This document shows positions 63,957 to 64,000 of a stretch of DNA of 64,000 bases, piece by piece (position 1 is the first letter of the stretch; the number at the start of each line of letters is the position of its first letter). The DNA comes from Apteryx mantelli (Eukaryota > Chordata > Aves > Apterygiformes > Apterygidae): assembly GCF_036417845.1 (NCBI RefSeq), contig NC_090020.1:45430425-45494424 (forward strand), read 5' to 3'. The position numbers and the translations under genes were made by a program. The notes beneath the pieces are model-generated. The model saw only the letters and a program-made list of their open reading frames with translations. It was not told where the DNA came from and did no database searches.

Positions 63957-64000
63957 CTGAACAAAACTGCCTTCTGGCTCTTTGGAGTTTGGATCCTCTG
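63957..64000 (-). other. Candidate exon end with phase-compatible donor at the right edge
   Basis: On the minus strand the last 44 bases are open in the frame that ends GTT CAG, followed by a donor-like GTATTT (63956-63951). Splicing to the exon at 62134 would be in phase 0. The encoded residues (EDPNSKEPEGSFVQ) do not match the mammalian SLC25A46 sequence at that place, except for the final Val-Gln. It may be a chance match or a lineage-specific cassette exon. Confidence 0.2.

Noticed and set aside
1..64000. Search for tRNA, rRNA, snRNA and CRISPR arrays
   Set aside because: No cloverleaf with A/B boxes, no ribosomal or spliceosomal RNA text and no regularly spaced direct repeats were seen.

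Overview
The window looks like nuclear DNA of a bird, most likely a neoavian. It contains CR1 retrotransposons of avian type. One is a young copy with an almost intact reverse transcriptase frame and the usual CR1 3' end running into an ATTCTGTG-type repeat. Older, badly decayed CR1 copies and two LTR-like blocks are also present. Gene structure is eukaryotic: one exon with a clear splice acceptor, long non-coding stretches, microsatellites and a CpG island. No bacterial features, tRNA, rRNA or CRISPR array was seen.

The only recognisable host coding sequence is the last exon of SLC25A46 on the minus strand (61556-62134). It encodes the C-terminal half of an outer mitochondrial membrane member of the SLC25 carrier family. 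A probable 3' UTR runs to about 59983, and the upstream intron fills 62135 to near the right edge. In mammals the next genes downstream of SLC25A46 are TSLP and WDR36. In this orientation they would lie to the left. The CpG island at 1-760 could therefore be the promoter of the next gene (WDR36 if mammalian order holds), leaving about 60 kb of intergenic DNA. SLC25A46 is, to my knowledge, Z-linked in birds, so Z linkage is likely but inferred.

Layout: CpG island (1-760); a long pyrimidine hexamer repeat (2118-2250); gene-free sequence with a probable plus-strand LTR (10010-10530) and a diverged tandem duplication (11405-11640); two antisense old CR1 copies (13988-14450 and 15755-18200); a gene-free stretch holding a heavily decayed Ty3/gypsy pol fragment on the minus strand (about 25950-27060); a probable antisense solo LTR (31210-31625); another antisense CR1 (35122-35660); a weak CR1 fragment (44985-45115); a same-strand cluster of CR1 pieces ending in the young copy (50220-53793); then gene-free DNA, the SLC25A46 3' UTR, last exon and intron.

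Repeat calls rest on recognising conserved family text by eye. No alignment or repeat library was run, so boundaries of old elements are approximate. Most open frames in the gene-free DNA show no family likeness and were left out.
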